Assembly (NCBI GenBank): GCA_024403825.1
Contig: JAKSRB010000013.1
Coordinates: 1-36,108, forward strand
Length of the DNA stretch: 36,108 nucleotides
Direction of reading: 5' to 3'
Source: Ruminococcus sp.
GTDB lineage: Bacteria > Bacillota > Clostridia > Oscillospirales > Acutalibacteraceae
Shown here: positions 17,909 through 29,264 of the stretch, in pieces
How the letters are laid out: every line of letters begins with the position of its first letter
How positions within the stretch are numbered: the stretch's first letter is position 1
The notes under the pieces: model-generated
Databases searched by the model: none
Told to the model about the DNA's origin: nothing
Seen by the model: the letters and a program-made list of their open reading frames with translations, nothing else
Position numbers and translations under genes: made by a program

Positions 17909-17937
17909 TTGATTATTTTGGAAAAGTATGTTACTAT
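17909..17937 (+). promoter_or_regulatory. Candidate ftsZ promoter
   Basis: TTGATT (17909-17914) and TACTAT (17932-17937) have a 17-nt spacer, with the start near 17944 and a leader of about 75 nt. It lies in the 159-nt ftsQ-ftsZ gap and would allow ftsZ expression apart from the upstream cluster. Confidence 0.55.
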
Positions 17938-18018
17938 ATAAAATATTAATGTTTATAATAAGGTAGTATGGAATTTTTCTGAAAATCTATTTTACAGATA
18001 ATAAGGAGGATGTTTAAT

Positions 18019-19146
18019 ATGGCTTTTGAACTCGAACTTGAAAATGAATATATGCCAAAAATTAAAGTAATTGGTGTTGGCGGCGGTGGCGGAAATGCCG
18101 TAAATCGTATGGTTGCAATGGAAGTAAAAAATGTTGAATTTATTGCTATCAATACAGATGAACATGTATTAAGACTTTCAAATGCTTCTCAGAAAATTCA
18201 GATTGGTGAAAAGCTTACAAGGGGTAAGGGAGCAGGCTCAATGCCAGCAATCGGTAAGCAGGCTGCTGAGGAAAGTCAGGATGAGATTGCTGCTGTACTT
18301 AAAGATACTGATATGGTGTTTGTAACCGCAGGTATGGGCGGTGGTACCGGTACAGGTGCCGCTCCTGTTGTAGCAAAAATTGCTAAGGACCTTGGTATTC
18401 TTACAGTTGGTGTTGTAACTAAGCCATTTGGTTTTGAGGGCAGAAAAAGAATGATGCAGGCAGAACAGGGCATTGCTGAGCTTTCTGCTTGTGTTGACTC
18501 ACTTATTATCGTTCCTAACGAAAGACTTAAATATGTTTCAGAAACAAGTATTACATTAAAAAATGCTTTTGCTATTGCTGATGATGTTTTAAGACAGGGT
18601 GTTCAGAGTATTTCTGACCTTATCCTTCTTCCTGGTCTTGTAAACCTTGACTTTGCCGATGTTACTTCTGTAATGAAGGATGCTGGTTATGCTCATATGG
18701 GTATGGGTAGTGCATCTGGTAAGGATAAGGCAACAGTAGCAGCTGATATGGCAATTTCAAGTCCACTTCTTGAAACATCTATTGACGGTGCAAAGGGTGT
18801 TATTATCAATATTACTGCATCTGAGGATGTAAGTCTTGATGATATTGATGCAGCATCAACAATGATTAAGGATAAAGTATCAGATGATGCCAACATTATC
18901 TGGGGTGCTGTTATTGATGACAGAATGGATGATACAATCAGCGTAACAGTTATTGCTACAGGTTTTAATGCTGACGGTACAGCAATTTCTAAGAAAGCAG
19001 AGCCTGCAAAGCCTGCATTTGTTTCAACAACTGCTGCAACAACAGCTTCTGCACAGGAAAAGACTGTTGAAAAGAGCGAACCTGTTTCAAATGTTGTTGA
19101 TGAAGATGATACTTTCTATGATATTATGTCTATCTTCAATAAGTAA
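18019..19146 (+). CDS. ftsZ: Cell division protein FtsZ
   Basis: This 375-residue tubulin-like GTPase forms the Z ring. It has [14 protein letters not shown] near the N-terminus, the GTP signature GGGTGTGA (107-114), NERL, and the T7-loop region NLDFADV. The start is ATG 18019 because AAGGAGG (18003-18009) is 9 nt upstream; ATG 18010 directly abuts that site. After the globular core (to about residue 318) come a short A/T/E-rich linker and the C-terminal peptide [13 protein letters not shown]. That peptide resembles, but does not match, the common DIPxFLRxR peptide that binds FtsA and SepF. Confidence 0.98.
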   Translation: MAFELELENEYMPKIKVIGVGGGGGNAVNRMVAMEVKNVEFIAINTDEHVLRLSNASQKIQIGEKLTRGKGAGSMPAIGKQAAEESQDEIAAVLKDTDMVFVTAGMGGGTGTGAAPVVAKIAKDLGILTVGVVTKPFGFEGRKRMMQAEQGIAELSACVDSLIIVPNERLKYVSETSITLKNAFAIADDVLRQGVQSISDLILLPGLVNLDFADVTSVMKDAGYAHMGMGSASGKDKATVAADMAISSPLLETSIDGAKGVIINITASEDVSLDDIDAASTMIKDKVSDDANIIWGAVIDDRMDDTISVTVIATGFNADGTAISKKAEPAKPAFVSTTAATTASAQEKTVEKSEPVSNVVDEDDTFYDIMSIFNK

Positions 19147-19181
19147 TTTAATTAAATAAAAGTTTATGCTTACAATAAATA

Positions 19182-19217
19182 GGCTGTCACATTGGTTTGT
19201 GACAGCCGTTATTTTTT
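19182..19217 (+). terminator. Terminator of ftsZ
   Basis: A perfect 9-bp stem, GGCTGTCAC (19182-19190) with GTGACAGCC (19199-19207), is followed by GTTATTTTTT. It lies between convergent ftsZ and comM and may serve both, though the T-run is better on the plus strand. Confidence 0.9.
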
Positions 19218-19231
19218 AGTCTAAAATTATT

Positions 19232-20767
19232 TTATGTGCTTTGCCAGTATTTTCTATCTAAACTGCGGTATTGCACAGCTTCAAGTACATGCTCTGAATG
19301 GATAATTTCTGATTGTTCAAGGTCTGCTATTGTTCGTGCAACCTTTAATACTCTGTCATATGCTCTTGCTGTTAATCCAAGAGAGTCAAATGCGTTTTTT
19401 AGTGTTATTTCCGCTTCGTCATCTATTATGCAATGCTTTTGAAATTGTTCAGCATTTATCTTTGCATTGCATAATGTGCTTGTACCCTTGAATCGTTCTC
19501 TTTGTATTTTTCGTGCGTTGTCAACACGCTTTTTTATTTCAGAGGATTTTTCTGTTAATTCCTTGTTGCGTAGCTCCTCGAATTTTACAGGTGGTACTTC
19601 AACATGTATATCAAATCTGTCGAGCAATGGTCCTGAAATTCGATTTAAATAATGCTTGATTTTTTGTTCAGAACAGGTGCAGTTATGCGTTGAATCACCA
19701 AAATATCCACAGGGACATGGATTCATTGCCGCTACAAGCATTATTGAACATGGATAAGTGCAGTTTTGTGATGAGCGTGAAATGGTTATTTGTGCATCCT
19801 CTATCGGCTGACGCAAAACCTCAAGAGCAGTTCTTGAAAATTCAGGTAATTCATCAAGAAATAAAACTCCGTTATGTGATAATGAAACCTCTCCAGGTCG
19901 GATTGTTCCTGTGCCACCTCCACCAAGTCCAACAGGTGTAACCGTATGGTGAGGTGAACGGAATGGTCTGGTTGAAATTAATCCGTCCTGATGAAGTGTT
20001 CCTGCTATAGAATGGATTTTTGTAGTTTCAATCATTTCTTCAAATGTCATATCAGGCAGGATTGACGGAAGTCGTTTAGCTAACATACTTTTACCAGAAC
20101 CAGGAGGTCCGATAAGCAAAATATTATGTCCTCCTGCGGCGGCAATCTCCAAAGCTCTTTTAGCTTCAAATTGCCCTTTTACCTGTGAAAAATCAGGTAT
20201 AAATCCGCTTGTTTGATTTTTGCCGATTGTTTTTGGTATGGCAGGAAGCAGCTCTTTTGTATTAGTCAATGCATCCTTTAGCTGTATAATATTTTCAACT
20301 GCATATACCTCTATACCTGAGACAACTGCTCCTTCACTTGCATTTACAGCAGGTACAAATATTCTTTTTATTCCGCTTTCACGAGCCTTTATTACCATTG
20401 GAAGGACACCGTTTATTCCACGAACATCTCCGCTTAATGATAATTCTCCTATGAATGCACTATCGTTAAGCTTATCGCTGATTACTCCTGTAGCCTTTAA
20501 TAATGCAACTGCTATGGGTAAATCATAAATCGGACCTTCCTTTTTTATATCGGCAGGTGCAAGGTTTGCGGTAATTCTTGCAGAAGGTAATTTGAAACCA
20601 CAATTTTTAAGTGCCGCCTTAACTCGGTCACGACTCTCCTTAACGGCAGCATCAGGTAAACCTACTATATCAAATTTTCCGGGCATTCCGCCACCAAGGG
20701 ATATTTCAATTTCAACTGAATATCCGTCCATACCATTAATCCCAAAACTTCTGCATTTAACAACCAT
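19232..20767 (-). CDS. comM: YifB/ComM family Mg-chelatase-like AAA+ ATPase
   Basis: This 511-residue protein has an N-terminal Lon-protease-like/ChlI domain (about 1-170), a central Mg-chelatase-type AAA+ domain with Walker A GPPGSGKS (220-227), LFLDELPEF (Walker B) and SIMLVAAMNPCPCG, and a C-terminal Mg-chelatase segment ending with RSLDRKYW. In transformable Proteobacteria ComM is a hexameric helicase aiding branch migration of incoming DNA; in Firmicutes the role is less clear. The start, ATG at 20767, has AGAGG 9 nt upstream on the minus strand. It is transcribed alone, convergent to ftsZ and divergent from the RpiR regulator. Confidence 0.95.
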   Translation of the reverse strand: MVVKCRSFGINGMDGYSVEIEISLGGGMPGKFDIVGLPDAAVKESRDRVKAALKNCGFKLPSARITANLAPADIKKEGPIYDLPIAVALLKATGVISDKLNDSAFIGELSLSGDVRGINGVLPMVIKARESGIKRIFVPAVNASEGAVVSGIEVYAVENIIQLKDALTNTKELLPAIPKTIGKNQTSGFIPDFSQVKGQFEAKRALEIAAAGGHNILLIGPPGSGKSMLAKRLPSILPDMTFEEMIETTKIHSIAGTLHQDGLISTRPFRSPHHTVTPVGLGGGGTGTIRPGEVSLSHNGVLFLDELPEFSRTALEVLRQPIEDAQITISRSSQNCTYPCSIMLVAAMNPCPCGYFGDSTHNCTCSEQKIKHYLNRISGPLLDRFDIHVEVPPVKFEELRNKELTEKSSEIKKRVDNARKIQRERFKGTSTLCNAKINAEQFQKHCIIDDEAEITLKNAFDSLGLTARAYDRVLKVARTIADLEQSEIIHSEHVLEAVQYRSLDRKYWQST

Positions 20768-20799
20768 TGCATATAACCTCTTTATTAAATGTTGAGTTT

Positions 20800-20828
20800 A
20801 TTATATCACTAATAATTTTTCAATACAA
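20800..20828 (-). promoter_or_regulatory. comM promoter (minus strand)
   Basis: Read on the minus strand: TTGTAT (20828-20823), a 17-nt spacer, then consensus TATAAT (20805-20800), 32 nt before the comM start. Confidence 0.65.
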
Positions 20829-20975
20829 GAGATATATACATATTTTAATCAGCTTAATTTAATAAAATCGTTTATTATGTTGTGATTATATTTATAATAT
20901 TATTTTTGTTTGGCATAGTTTTGAAACTTAAAATAAATGCTTGCTGAAAAGATTTTAAAATATTGATTTTACTTA

Positions 20976-21004
20976 TTGAATTGTAAATTTTGTTGTGTTA
21001 AAAT
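20976..21004 (+). promoter_or_regulatory. Promoter of the RpiR-cmk-ispH operon
   Basis: TTGAAT (20976-20981), a 17-nt spacer, then TAAAAT (20999-21004), 35 nt before the regulator start. Confidence 0.55.
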
Positions 21005-21039
21005 GTTAGGTATGAATTAAAAAAGGAAGTATATGAAAG

Positions 21040-21948
21040 ATGATTACACATCTACTTACAAGAATAGATTTACAAATGAACAGCTTTTCAAAGGGACAGA
21101 AAAGAATAGCTCTGTTTATTGAAGAGCATTACGATAAAGCAGCTTTTATGACTGCGTCAAAGCTTGGTGAAACTGTTGGAGTTTCTGAAAGTACGGTTGT
21201 TCGTTTTGCTACTGAGCTTGGCTATGAGGGTTATCCTAAGCTTCAGAAGGCTATGCAGGAAATGATTCGCAATAAGCTTACATCTGTTCAGAGAATAGAG
21301 GTTACTTCAAGCAGAATTGGAAATGAGAATGTTCTGGACAGTGTTTTGAATCAGGATATTGATAAAATCCGCAGAACTATTGAGGAAACCTCACACGAGG
21401 ATTTTAACAGGGCTGTTGATGAAATATGCAACGCTAAACGCATATACATTTTTGGTGTGCGTTCAACTGCTGCTATTGCAAGTTTTCTTGCGTATTACTT
21501 TGAACTTATTTTTGATAATGTCAGGGTTATTAATACTACAAGTGCCACATCTACATATGAACACATTTTCAGAATAACTGAAAATGATGTAATGATTGGT
21601 ATTTCTTTCCCAAGATACAGCCAAATGGCGGTTGAGGCTATGGATTTTGCTCGTTCAAGGGGTGCTCACGCTGTTGCAATTACCGATAGTATGGCATCTC
21701 CGCTTGTACAGTCAGCGGATTCAATTCTTATTGCAAGGAGCGATATGGCATCAATAGTAGATTCTCTTGTTGCACCGCTTAGCCTTATAAATGCGTTGAT
21801 TGTTGCTACAGTATTGAAGAAAAAAGATGAGGTGTCTGATAATTTCCGTAATCTTGAGCTTATCTGGAATAGAAACGGAATTTATACAAGTCACGAAAAT
21901 GAAATTGAAAAACAAATAGAAGGAAATTCAGATAATAATGGTAAGTAA
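21040..21948 (+). CDS. MurR/RpiR family transcriptional regulator
   Basis: This 302-residue protein has an N-terminal helix-turn-helix (1-80; SKGQKRIALFIEEHYDKAAF, then VGVSESTVVRFATELGYEGYPKLQ) and a C-terminal SIS sugar-phosphate-binding domain (about 125-255; AKRIYIFGVRSTAAIASF, GISFPRYSQMAVEAMDFA). Such regulators sense phosphosugars, often amino-sugar or MurNAc-6-P, but no sugar gene is adjacent. AAAGGAAG lies 10 nt before ATG 21040. It overlaps the next gene by 11 nt, so the two are translationally coupled. It may control its own operon; the effector is unknown. Confidence 0.9.
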   Translation: MITHLLTRIDLQMNSFSKGQKRIALFIEEHYDKAAFMTASKLGETVGVSESTVVRFATELGYEGYPKLQKAMQEMIRNKLTSVQRIEVTSSRIGNENVLDSVLNQDIDKIRRTIEETSHEDFNRAVDEICNAKRIYIFGVRSTAAIASFLAYYFELIFDNVRVINTTSATSTYEHIFRITENDVMIGISFPRYSQMAVEAMDFARSRGAHAVAITDSMASPLVQSADSILIARSDMASIVDSLVAPLSLINALIVATVLKKKDEVSDNFRNLELIWNRNGIYTSHENEIEKQIEGNSDNNGK

Positions 21949-23173
21949 AAAGGTATTGGTAATTGGCGGAGGTGCTGCCGGTATGATGGCGGCAGGCATT
22001 GCCGCTCAGTATGGGGCAAATGTTACTCTTATTGAAAAAAATCAGCGTGTAGGCAGAAAAGTTCTGATAACAGGCAAGGGAAGATGTAATGTCTGCAATA
22101 ATTGTGATGTTCAGACCTTTATTCAGAATGTTCCTGTAAATGGAAAGTTTCTGTACTCTGCTATTAATAATTTTACTCCGCAGGATACTATTGATTTTTT
22201 TGAAAATCTTGGTTTACAGCTTAAAACCGAAAGAGGAAACAGAGTATTTCCAGTATCGGACAGAGCAATGGATGTTGTTGATACAATGCACGATTTTGTG
22301 CTTGACAATGGTTCTGATTTGATTAATGATACCGCAAAATCCCTGATTTTGGAAAATGGTGGCATTATTGGTGTTGAATGTGTCAATAATACATATTATG
22401 CCGATAGTGTAATAATCTGTTGTGGTGGAAAAAGCTATCCGCTAACAGGTTCTACAGGTGACGGATATATGCTTGCAAAGCAGGCAGGTCATACAATTAC
22501 CGAATTAAAGCCATCACTTGTACCGCTTGAAAGCCATAATCCTGATTGTAAGGCTATGCAGGGACTTGCATTGAAAAATGTAAGTCTTAAAATTAATGAT
22601 AATAGCGGAAAAACTGTATATTCTGATTTTGGTGAAATGCTTTTTACACATTTTGGAATAAGCGGTCCTATGGTACTTTCTGCAAGCTCACATATACGAG
22701 ATATGTCAGGCAAAAAATACACAGCGGTAATTGATTTGAAACCGGCATTGACAATAGAACAGCTTGATAAAAGGTTGCAGAACGATTTTGCAGAAAATGC
22801 AAACAAGGATGTATCAAACTCATTTTCAAAGCTTTTGCCGAGAAAGATTATTATTCCGGTACTTAAAAGGTGGGGAATTGCCTTTGACCGCAAATGTAAT
22901 TCAATAACTAAGGAAGAAAGACATACATTAATTGAAATATTAAAGGGATTTTCAATAGAGTTAAGCGGTTTCAGACCTATTGACGAAGCAATAATCACAT
23001 CAGGTGGAGTCAAGGTTTCTGAAATAAATCCAAAGACTATGGAAAGTAAGCTTATAAAGGGACTTTACTTTGCAGGCGAGGTAATTGATTGTGATGCATA
23101 TACAGGCGGATTTAATCTACAGATTGCATGGAGTACAGGACGGCTTGCAGGTGAAAATGCCTCATATATTTAA
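21938..23173 (+). CDS. BaiN/HI0933-family FAD-dependent oxidoreductase
   Basis: This 411-residue flavoprotein has the Rossmann FAD motif VLVIGGGAAGMMAAG at the N-terminus, VGRKVLITGKGRCNVCNN (the family's cysteine-bearing block), CCGGKSYPLTGSTGDGY in the middle, and the FAD-closing GLYFAGEVIDCDAYTGGFNLQ near residue 380. The physiological substrate of most members is unknown; BaiN was linked to bile-acid chemistry in one Clostridium, which should not be carried over. The start overlaps the RpiR gene; GAAGGA is a rather distant 13 nt upstream. Confidence 0.9.
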   Translation: MVSKKVLVIGGGAAGMMAAGIAAQYGANVTLIEKNQRVGRKVLITGKGRCNVCNNCDVQTFIQNVPVNGKFLYSAINNFTPQDTIDFFENLGLQLKTERGNRVFPVSDRAMDVVDTMHDFVLDNGSDLINDTAKSLILENGGIIGVECVNNTYYADSVIICCGGKSYPLTGSTGDGYMLAKQAGHTITELKPSLVPLESHNPDCKAMQGLALKNVSLKINDNSGKTVYSDFGEMLFTHFGISGPMVLSASSHIRDMSGKKYTAVIDLKPALTIEQLDKRLQNDFAENANKDVSNSFSKLLPRKIIIPVLKRWGIAFDRKCNSITKEERHTLIEILKGFSIELSGFRPIDEAIITSGGVKVSEINPKTMESKLIKGLYFAGEVIDCDAYTGGFNLQIAWSTGRLAGENASYI

Positions 23174-23215
23174 TTGTAATTAAAAAATAATAACTACCGA
23201 AAGGATTGATATAAT

Positions 23216-23884
23216 ATGTCAATAGCAGTTGCACTTGACGGACCTGCCGGTGCAGGTAAGTCATCTATAGCTAAGCGTGCTGCCAAAGAGCTTGATTTTA
23301 TTTATGTAGATACGGGAGCTTTGTACAGAACCATAGGTCTTGCGGCTACAAGAAATAATATTGAACCTGTTGAGTCACCAGAGGTTGAGGCTTTGCTTGA
23401 AAATATAACTGTTGACCTCACATTTAATGAGAATGGTGAGCAGGTGGTTTTACTAAATGGCGAAGATGTTTCAGGACTTATCAGAACTCCTCAGGCATCT
23501 ATGACAGCCTCTAAAATTTCTGCAATACCGATTGTTCGTGCATATCTGCTTGATTTGCAGAGAAATATGGCTAAGTCACATAATGTAATTATGGACGGCA
23601 GAGATATTGGAACTGTAGTACTCCCTGACGCTAAGGTTAAAATTTTTCTTACTGCATCTCCTGAGGCTCGTGCAGAAAGACGCTATAAGGAGCTTATTGA
23701 AAAGGGTATGGATGTTAATTACAAGGATATTTTAGAAGATGTAATTCAGCGTGATTATAACGATACCCACAGAGAAACTGCACCTTTGAAGCCTGCTGAG
23801 GGTTGCATAATGGTTGATACAACAGAGCTTGACTTTTTACAGTCAGTTGAAAAGATTATTTCTGTAATAAAGGAGAATATCTAA
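23216..23884 (+). CDS. cmk: Cytidylate kinase
   Basis: This 222-residue enzyme phosphorylates CMP and dCMP to the diphosphates. It shows the P-loop GPAGAGKSS (residues 9-17), the substrate segment YVDTGALYRTIGLAA, and MDGRDIGTVVLPDAKVKIFLTA. AAAGGA precedes ATG 23216. Its stop directly abuts the start of the acyltransferase gene. The order cmk-plsC-ispH/rpsA is a common clostridial arrangement. Confidence 0.97.
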   Translation: MSIAVALDGPAGAGKSSIAKRAAKELDFIYVDTGALYRTIGLAATRNNIEPVESPEVEALLENITVDLTFNENGEQVVLLNGEDVSGLIRTPQASMTASKISAIPIVRAYLLDLQRNMAKSHNVIMDGRDIGTVVLPDAKVKIFLTASPEARAERRYKELIEKGMDVNYKDILEDVIQRDYNDTHRETAPLKPAEGCIMVDTTELDFLQSVEKIISVIKENI

Positions 23885-24520
23885 ATGGGACAATCCAAGG
23901 TTCTTTATGCTATCGGCAGAGCAGTATGTATTCCGATTTTTAAGCTGCTATACAGATATAAGCCTATAAATAATCACACTGTGCCTGCTGAGGGTGGCTG
24001 TATAATTGCGTGCAATCATTTAAGTAATTCCGACCCTGTATTGCTTGGTGCGTGCCAGAAACGAAGATTATTTTTTATGGCAAAAATCGAGCTTTTCAGA
24101 AATAAATTTTTCGGTGCATTAATTCGTGGTCTGGGTGCGTTTCCTGTTGAAAGAGGTGCAGGTGACGGCAAGGCTATTAAAACAGGTGAGGACCTCATAA
24201 GAGAGGGCAATGTAATGACAATCTTTATTGAGGGTGGCAGAACTAAAACTGGTGAGCTTATGCGTCCACGAAGTGGCTGTGCATTGGTTGCCCAGCAAAT
24301 GCAGGTTCCTGTAATTCCTGCCTGTATTACAGTTATAGGAAACAAAAAATATTTGTTTGCAAAGCGTGTTGTACATTTTGGTGAACCGCTTTATCCTGAA
24401 CAGCTTGGACTTACACCTGACGGAGGAAGGCGAGAGCTTAAAGAGGCATCAAACAGAATTATGGATGAAATACGCAAGATGAGGGAGCAGGATTTGAATG
24501 AGTATTGTAAGAAAGGCTGA
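23885..24520 (+). CDS. plsC: 1-acyl-sn-glycerol-3-phosphate acyltransferase (PlsC family)
   Basis: This 211-residue membrane-associated acyltransferase would make phosphatidic acid from lysophosphatidic acid. It shows the catalytic HX4D motif as NHLSNSD (H45, D50), GAFPVERGAGDGKA, the acceptor motif FIEGGRTKTGELMRPRSG, and VPVIPACI. AAGGAG overlaps the cmk stop region. It overlaps the following ispH-rpsA gene by 23 nt. The exact acyl acceptor cannot be read from the sequence. Confidence 0.9.
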   Translation: MGQSKVLYAIGRAVCIPIFKLLYRYKPINNHTVPAEGGCIIACNHLSNSDPVLLGACQKRRLFFMAKIELFRNKFFGALIRGLGAFPVERGAGDGKAIKTGEDLIREGNVMTIFIEGGRTKTGELMRPRSGCALVAQQMQVPVIPACITVIGNKKYLFAKRVVHFGEPLYPEQLGLTPDGGRRELKEASNRIMDEIRKMREQDLNEYCKKG

Positions 24521-26480
24521 GTCAGCAGGCTTTTGCTTTGGTGTAAACAGGGCAATAAATATTGTGAATGAACTGCTTGAAAACGGAGAAAAGGTTTGCA
24601 CTCTCGGACCTATTATTCATAATATGGAGGTTGTCAATGAGCTTGAGTCAAGAGGCTGTAAGGCGGTTGACAATATTGATGAGATTTCAGAAAATGCAAC
24701 ACTTGTAATTCGTTCCCATGGTGTTCCGAAGTCGATAATTGATGAGCTGAAAAAGCGTAATATTAATTATAAGGATGCAACCTGTCCGTTTGTAATGAAA
24801 ATTCATAAAATAGTTGCAGGTGCGGATAAAAATGATGATATTGTTGTAATTGCCGGCAATAAAAATCATCCTGAGGTGCAAGGAATTATAGGTCATTGCA
24901 ATGCCGAATGTCTGACATTTAACAATGAAAATGAGCTTGATGAATTACTGCCTATAATAAAAAACAAGAATAAAAAAGAAATCAAAATTGTTGCACAGAC
25001 CACATTTGATACAAAAGAGTGGAAAAAATGTATTAAAAAGTTAAAAAACCTATGTACAAATGCGAAAATATTTGATACAATATGTAATGCAACGACAGTT
25101 AGACAGAGCGAGGCCGATTTAATAGCGGCTCAGTCTGATTTTATGGTGGTAGTGGGCGATAAACACAGCTCAAATACCGGCAAGCTTTTTGATATTTGCA
25201 AAAAGCGGTGCGATAACACAGTTCTTATCGAAACCGCAAGTGAACTTAGTTATAGTCAGGTTCAGGCGGCTCAAAAAATTGGCGTTACTGCGGGTGCTTC
25301 TACACCTGCAAGGATTATAAAGGAGGTACTGGATACAATGAGCGATATTAAATCCAGCGAAACAAAAATTGAAGAATCTTTTGAGGCATTACTTGAAGAA
25401 TCCCTCAAAAATTTAAATACTAACGAGAGGGTTATGGGTACTGTACTCAGCATTGCACCAAATGAGGTTCAGGTAGATGTAGGCAGAAAGCAGACAGGTA
25501 TTATTCCACTTAACGAGCTTTCAAATGATCCTAATGCTAAGCCTGAGGATATAGTTAAGGTTGGCGATGAGGTTGAACTCCTCATTATGAAAACTAATGA
25601 CCAAGAAGGCACTATTATGCTTTCAAAGCGTAGAGTAGATGCTCAGAAGGGCTGGGAAGAGCTTCAGAATAAGGTTGATTCTCAGGAAGTACTTACTGCT
25701 AAGGTTACAGAGGCTGTTAAGGGTGGCGTAATTGTTATCTATAACGGTGTAAGAGTATTTATCCCTGCATCACAGGCTACTGCTTCAAGAGAAGAAAGCC
25801 TTGATTCACTTGTTGGTCAGGAAGTTAATTTCCGTCTTATCGAGGTTTCACAGCATGGCAGACGCAGAAGAGCTATCGGTTCAATCCGCAGTGTACTCAA
25901 AGAGCAGAGAGCTGCTCAGCGTGAGGCATTCTGGAATGAGTGCGAGGTTGGCAAGCGTTATCAGGGTGTTGTTAAGTCACTCACAAGCTATGGTGCTTTT
26001 GTTGACCTCGGCGGTGTGTTCGGTATGATTCATATTTCTGAGCTTTCATGGACTCACATTAAGCATCCTAATGAGGTTGTTAATATCGGTGATACTGTTG
26101 ATGTTTACATCAAGGAAATCAACGAGGAAACAAAGAAAATTTCTCTCGGCTTTAAGAATGCTGACGATAATCCTTGGGAAATCCTCAAGAATAACTATCC
26201 AGAAGGTACTGCTGTAAAGGCTACAATTGTAGGCCTTACAACATTCGGTGCTTTTGCTAATATTATTCCTGGCATTGATGGTCTTATTCATATTTCTCAG
26301 ATTGCTAATAAGAGAATTGAAAAGCCTTCTGATGTTCTTGCAGTTGGCGATACTGTTGATGCTCAGATTACAGCTATTGACTTTGATAAGAAGCGTGTAA
26401 GCCTTTCAATGCGTGCTTTGCTTACTGACGATGAGCAAGTTGCTGAAGAGGAAGCTGCTGACGAAGCAGAAGCTGAATAA
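24498..26480 (+). CDS. IspH/ribosomal protein S1 fusion (HMBPP reductase + S1 domains)
   Basis: This 660-residue protein is an in-frame fusion. Residues 1-280 are IspH, the 4Fe-4S enzyme that makes IPP and DMAPP in the last MEP-pathway step: cluster cysteines C13 (GFCFG), C96 (ATCPF) and C196 (ICNAT), plus the RSHGVP and STPARII motifs. Residues about 310-635 are four S1 RNA-binding domains (starting near 313, 394, 475 and 560; the last two are the most canonical: SYGAFVDLGG..GMIHISELSW and TFGAFANI..GLIHISQI). The tail is acidic. Such fusions are known in Clostridia. It starts inside plsC. A strong Shine-Dalgarno and an in-frame ATG (25319-25340) sit at the junction, so a free 380-residue S1 protein may also be made. 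Confidence 0.96.
   Translation: MSIVRKAESAGFCFGVNRAINIVNELLENGEKVCTLGPIIHNMEVVNELESRGCKAVDNIDEISENATLVIRSHGVPKSIIDELKKRNINYKDATCPFVMKIHKIVAGADKNDDIVVIAGNKNHPEVQGIIGHCNAECLTFNNENELDELLPIIKNKNKKEIKIVAQTTFDTKEWKKCIKKLKNLCTNAKIFDTICNATTVRQSEADLIAAQSDFMVVVGDKHSSNTGKLFDICKKRCDNTVLIETASELSYSQVQAAQKIGVTAGASTPARIIKEVLDTMSDIKSSETKIEESFEALLEESLKNLNTNERVMGTVLSIAPNEVQVDVGRKQTGIIPLNELSNDPNAKPEDIVKVGDEVELLIMKTNDQEGTIMLSKRRVDAQKGWEELQNKVDSQEVLTAKVTEAVKGGVIVIYNGVRVFIPASQATASREESLDSLVGQEVNFRLIEVSQHGRRRRAIGSIRSVLKEQRAAQREAFWNECEVGKRYQGVVKSLTSYGAFVDLGGVFGMIHISELSWTHIKHPNEVVNIGDTVDVYIKEINEETKKISLGFKNADDNPWEILKNNYPEGTAVKATIVGLTTFGAFANIIPGIDGLIHISQIANKRIEKPSDVLAVGDTVDAQITAIDFDKKRVSLSMRALLTDDEQVAEEEAADEAEAE
25319..25340 (+). 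promoter_or_regulatory. Internal ribosome binding site and ATG at the IspH/S1 junction
   Basis: AAAGGAGG (25319-25326) is followed after 11 nt by ATG 25338, in frame as codon 281 of the fusion. The downstream product would be MSDIKSSETKIEE... with all four S1 domains and no IspH part. Confidence 0.5.
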
Positions 26481-26492
26481 TTCAGATTTTTA

Positions 26493-26516
26493 GGGGCACC
26501 TTATAATAGGTGTCCC
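26493..26516 (+). terminator. Hairpin after ispH-rpsA
   Basis: GGGGCACCT (26493-26501) pairs with AGGTGTCCC (26508-26516) over 9 bp with a TATAAT loop, followed by a broken T-run (TGTTTCGTTT). It is probably partial termination, as the HD gene follows at once. Confidence 0.6.
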
Positions 26517-26541
26517 TGTTTCGTTTACGGAGGTATGTTTT

Positions 26542-29126
<2,585 letters not shown>

Positions 29127-29136
29127 GTGATTAATA

Positions 29137-29179
29137 AAAGCAACATAAGTGTAATGATTTAATGCAGTAATGTTGCTTT
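29137..29179 (+). terminator. Hairpin after ligA
   Basis: AAAGCAACAT (29137-29146) pairs with ATGTTGCTTT (29170-29179) over 10 bp with a 23-nt loop. The long loop and short T-run make it only a moderate terminator candidate. Confidence 0.5.
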
Positions 29180-29264
29180 ATGTACATAAATTATTGTTTG
29201 AAATAATATACTTAATTAATAACAAATCATTAAAGAAAATTGAATATTAAAGGAGATTTGATAA

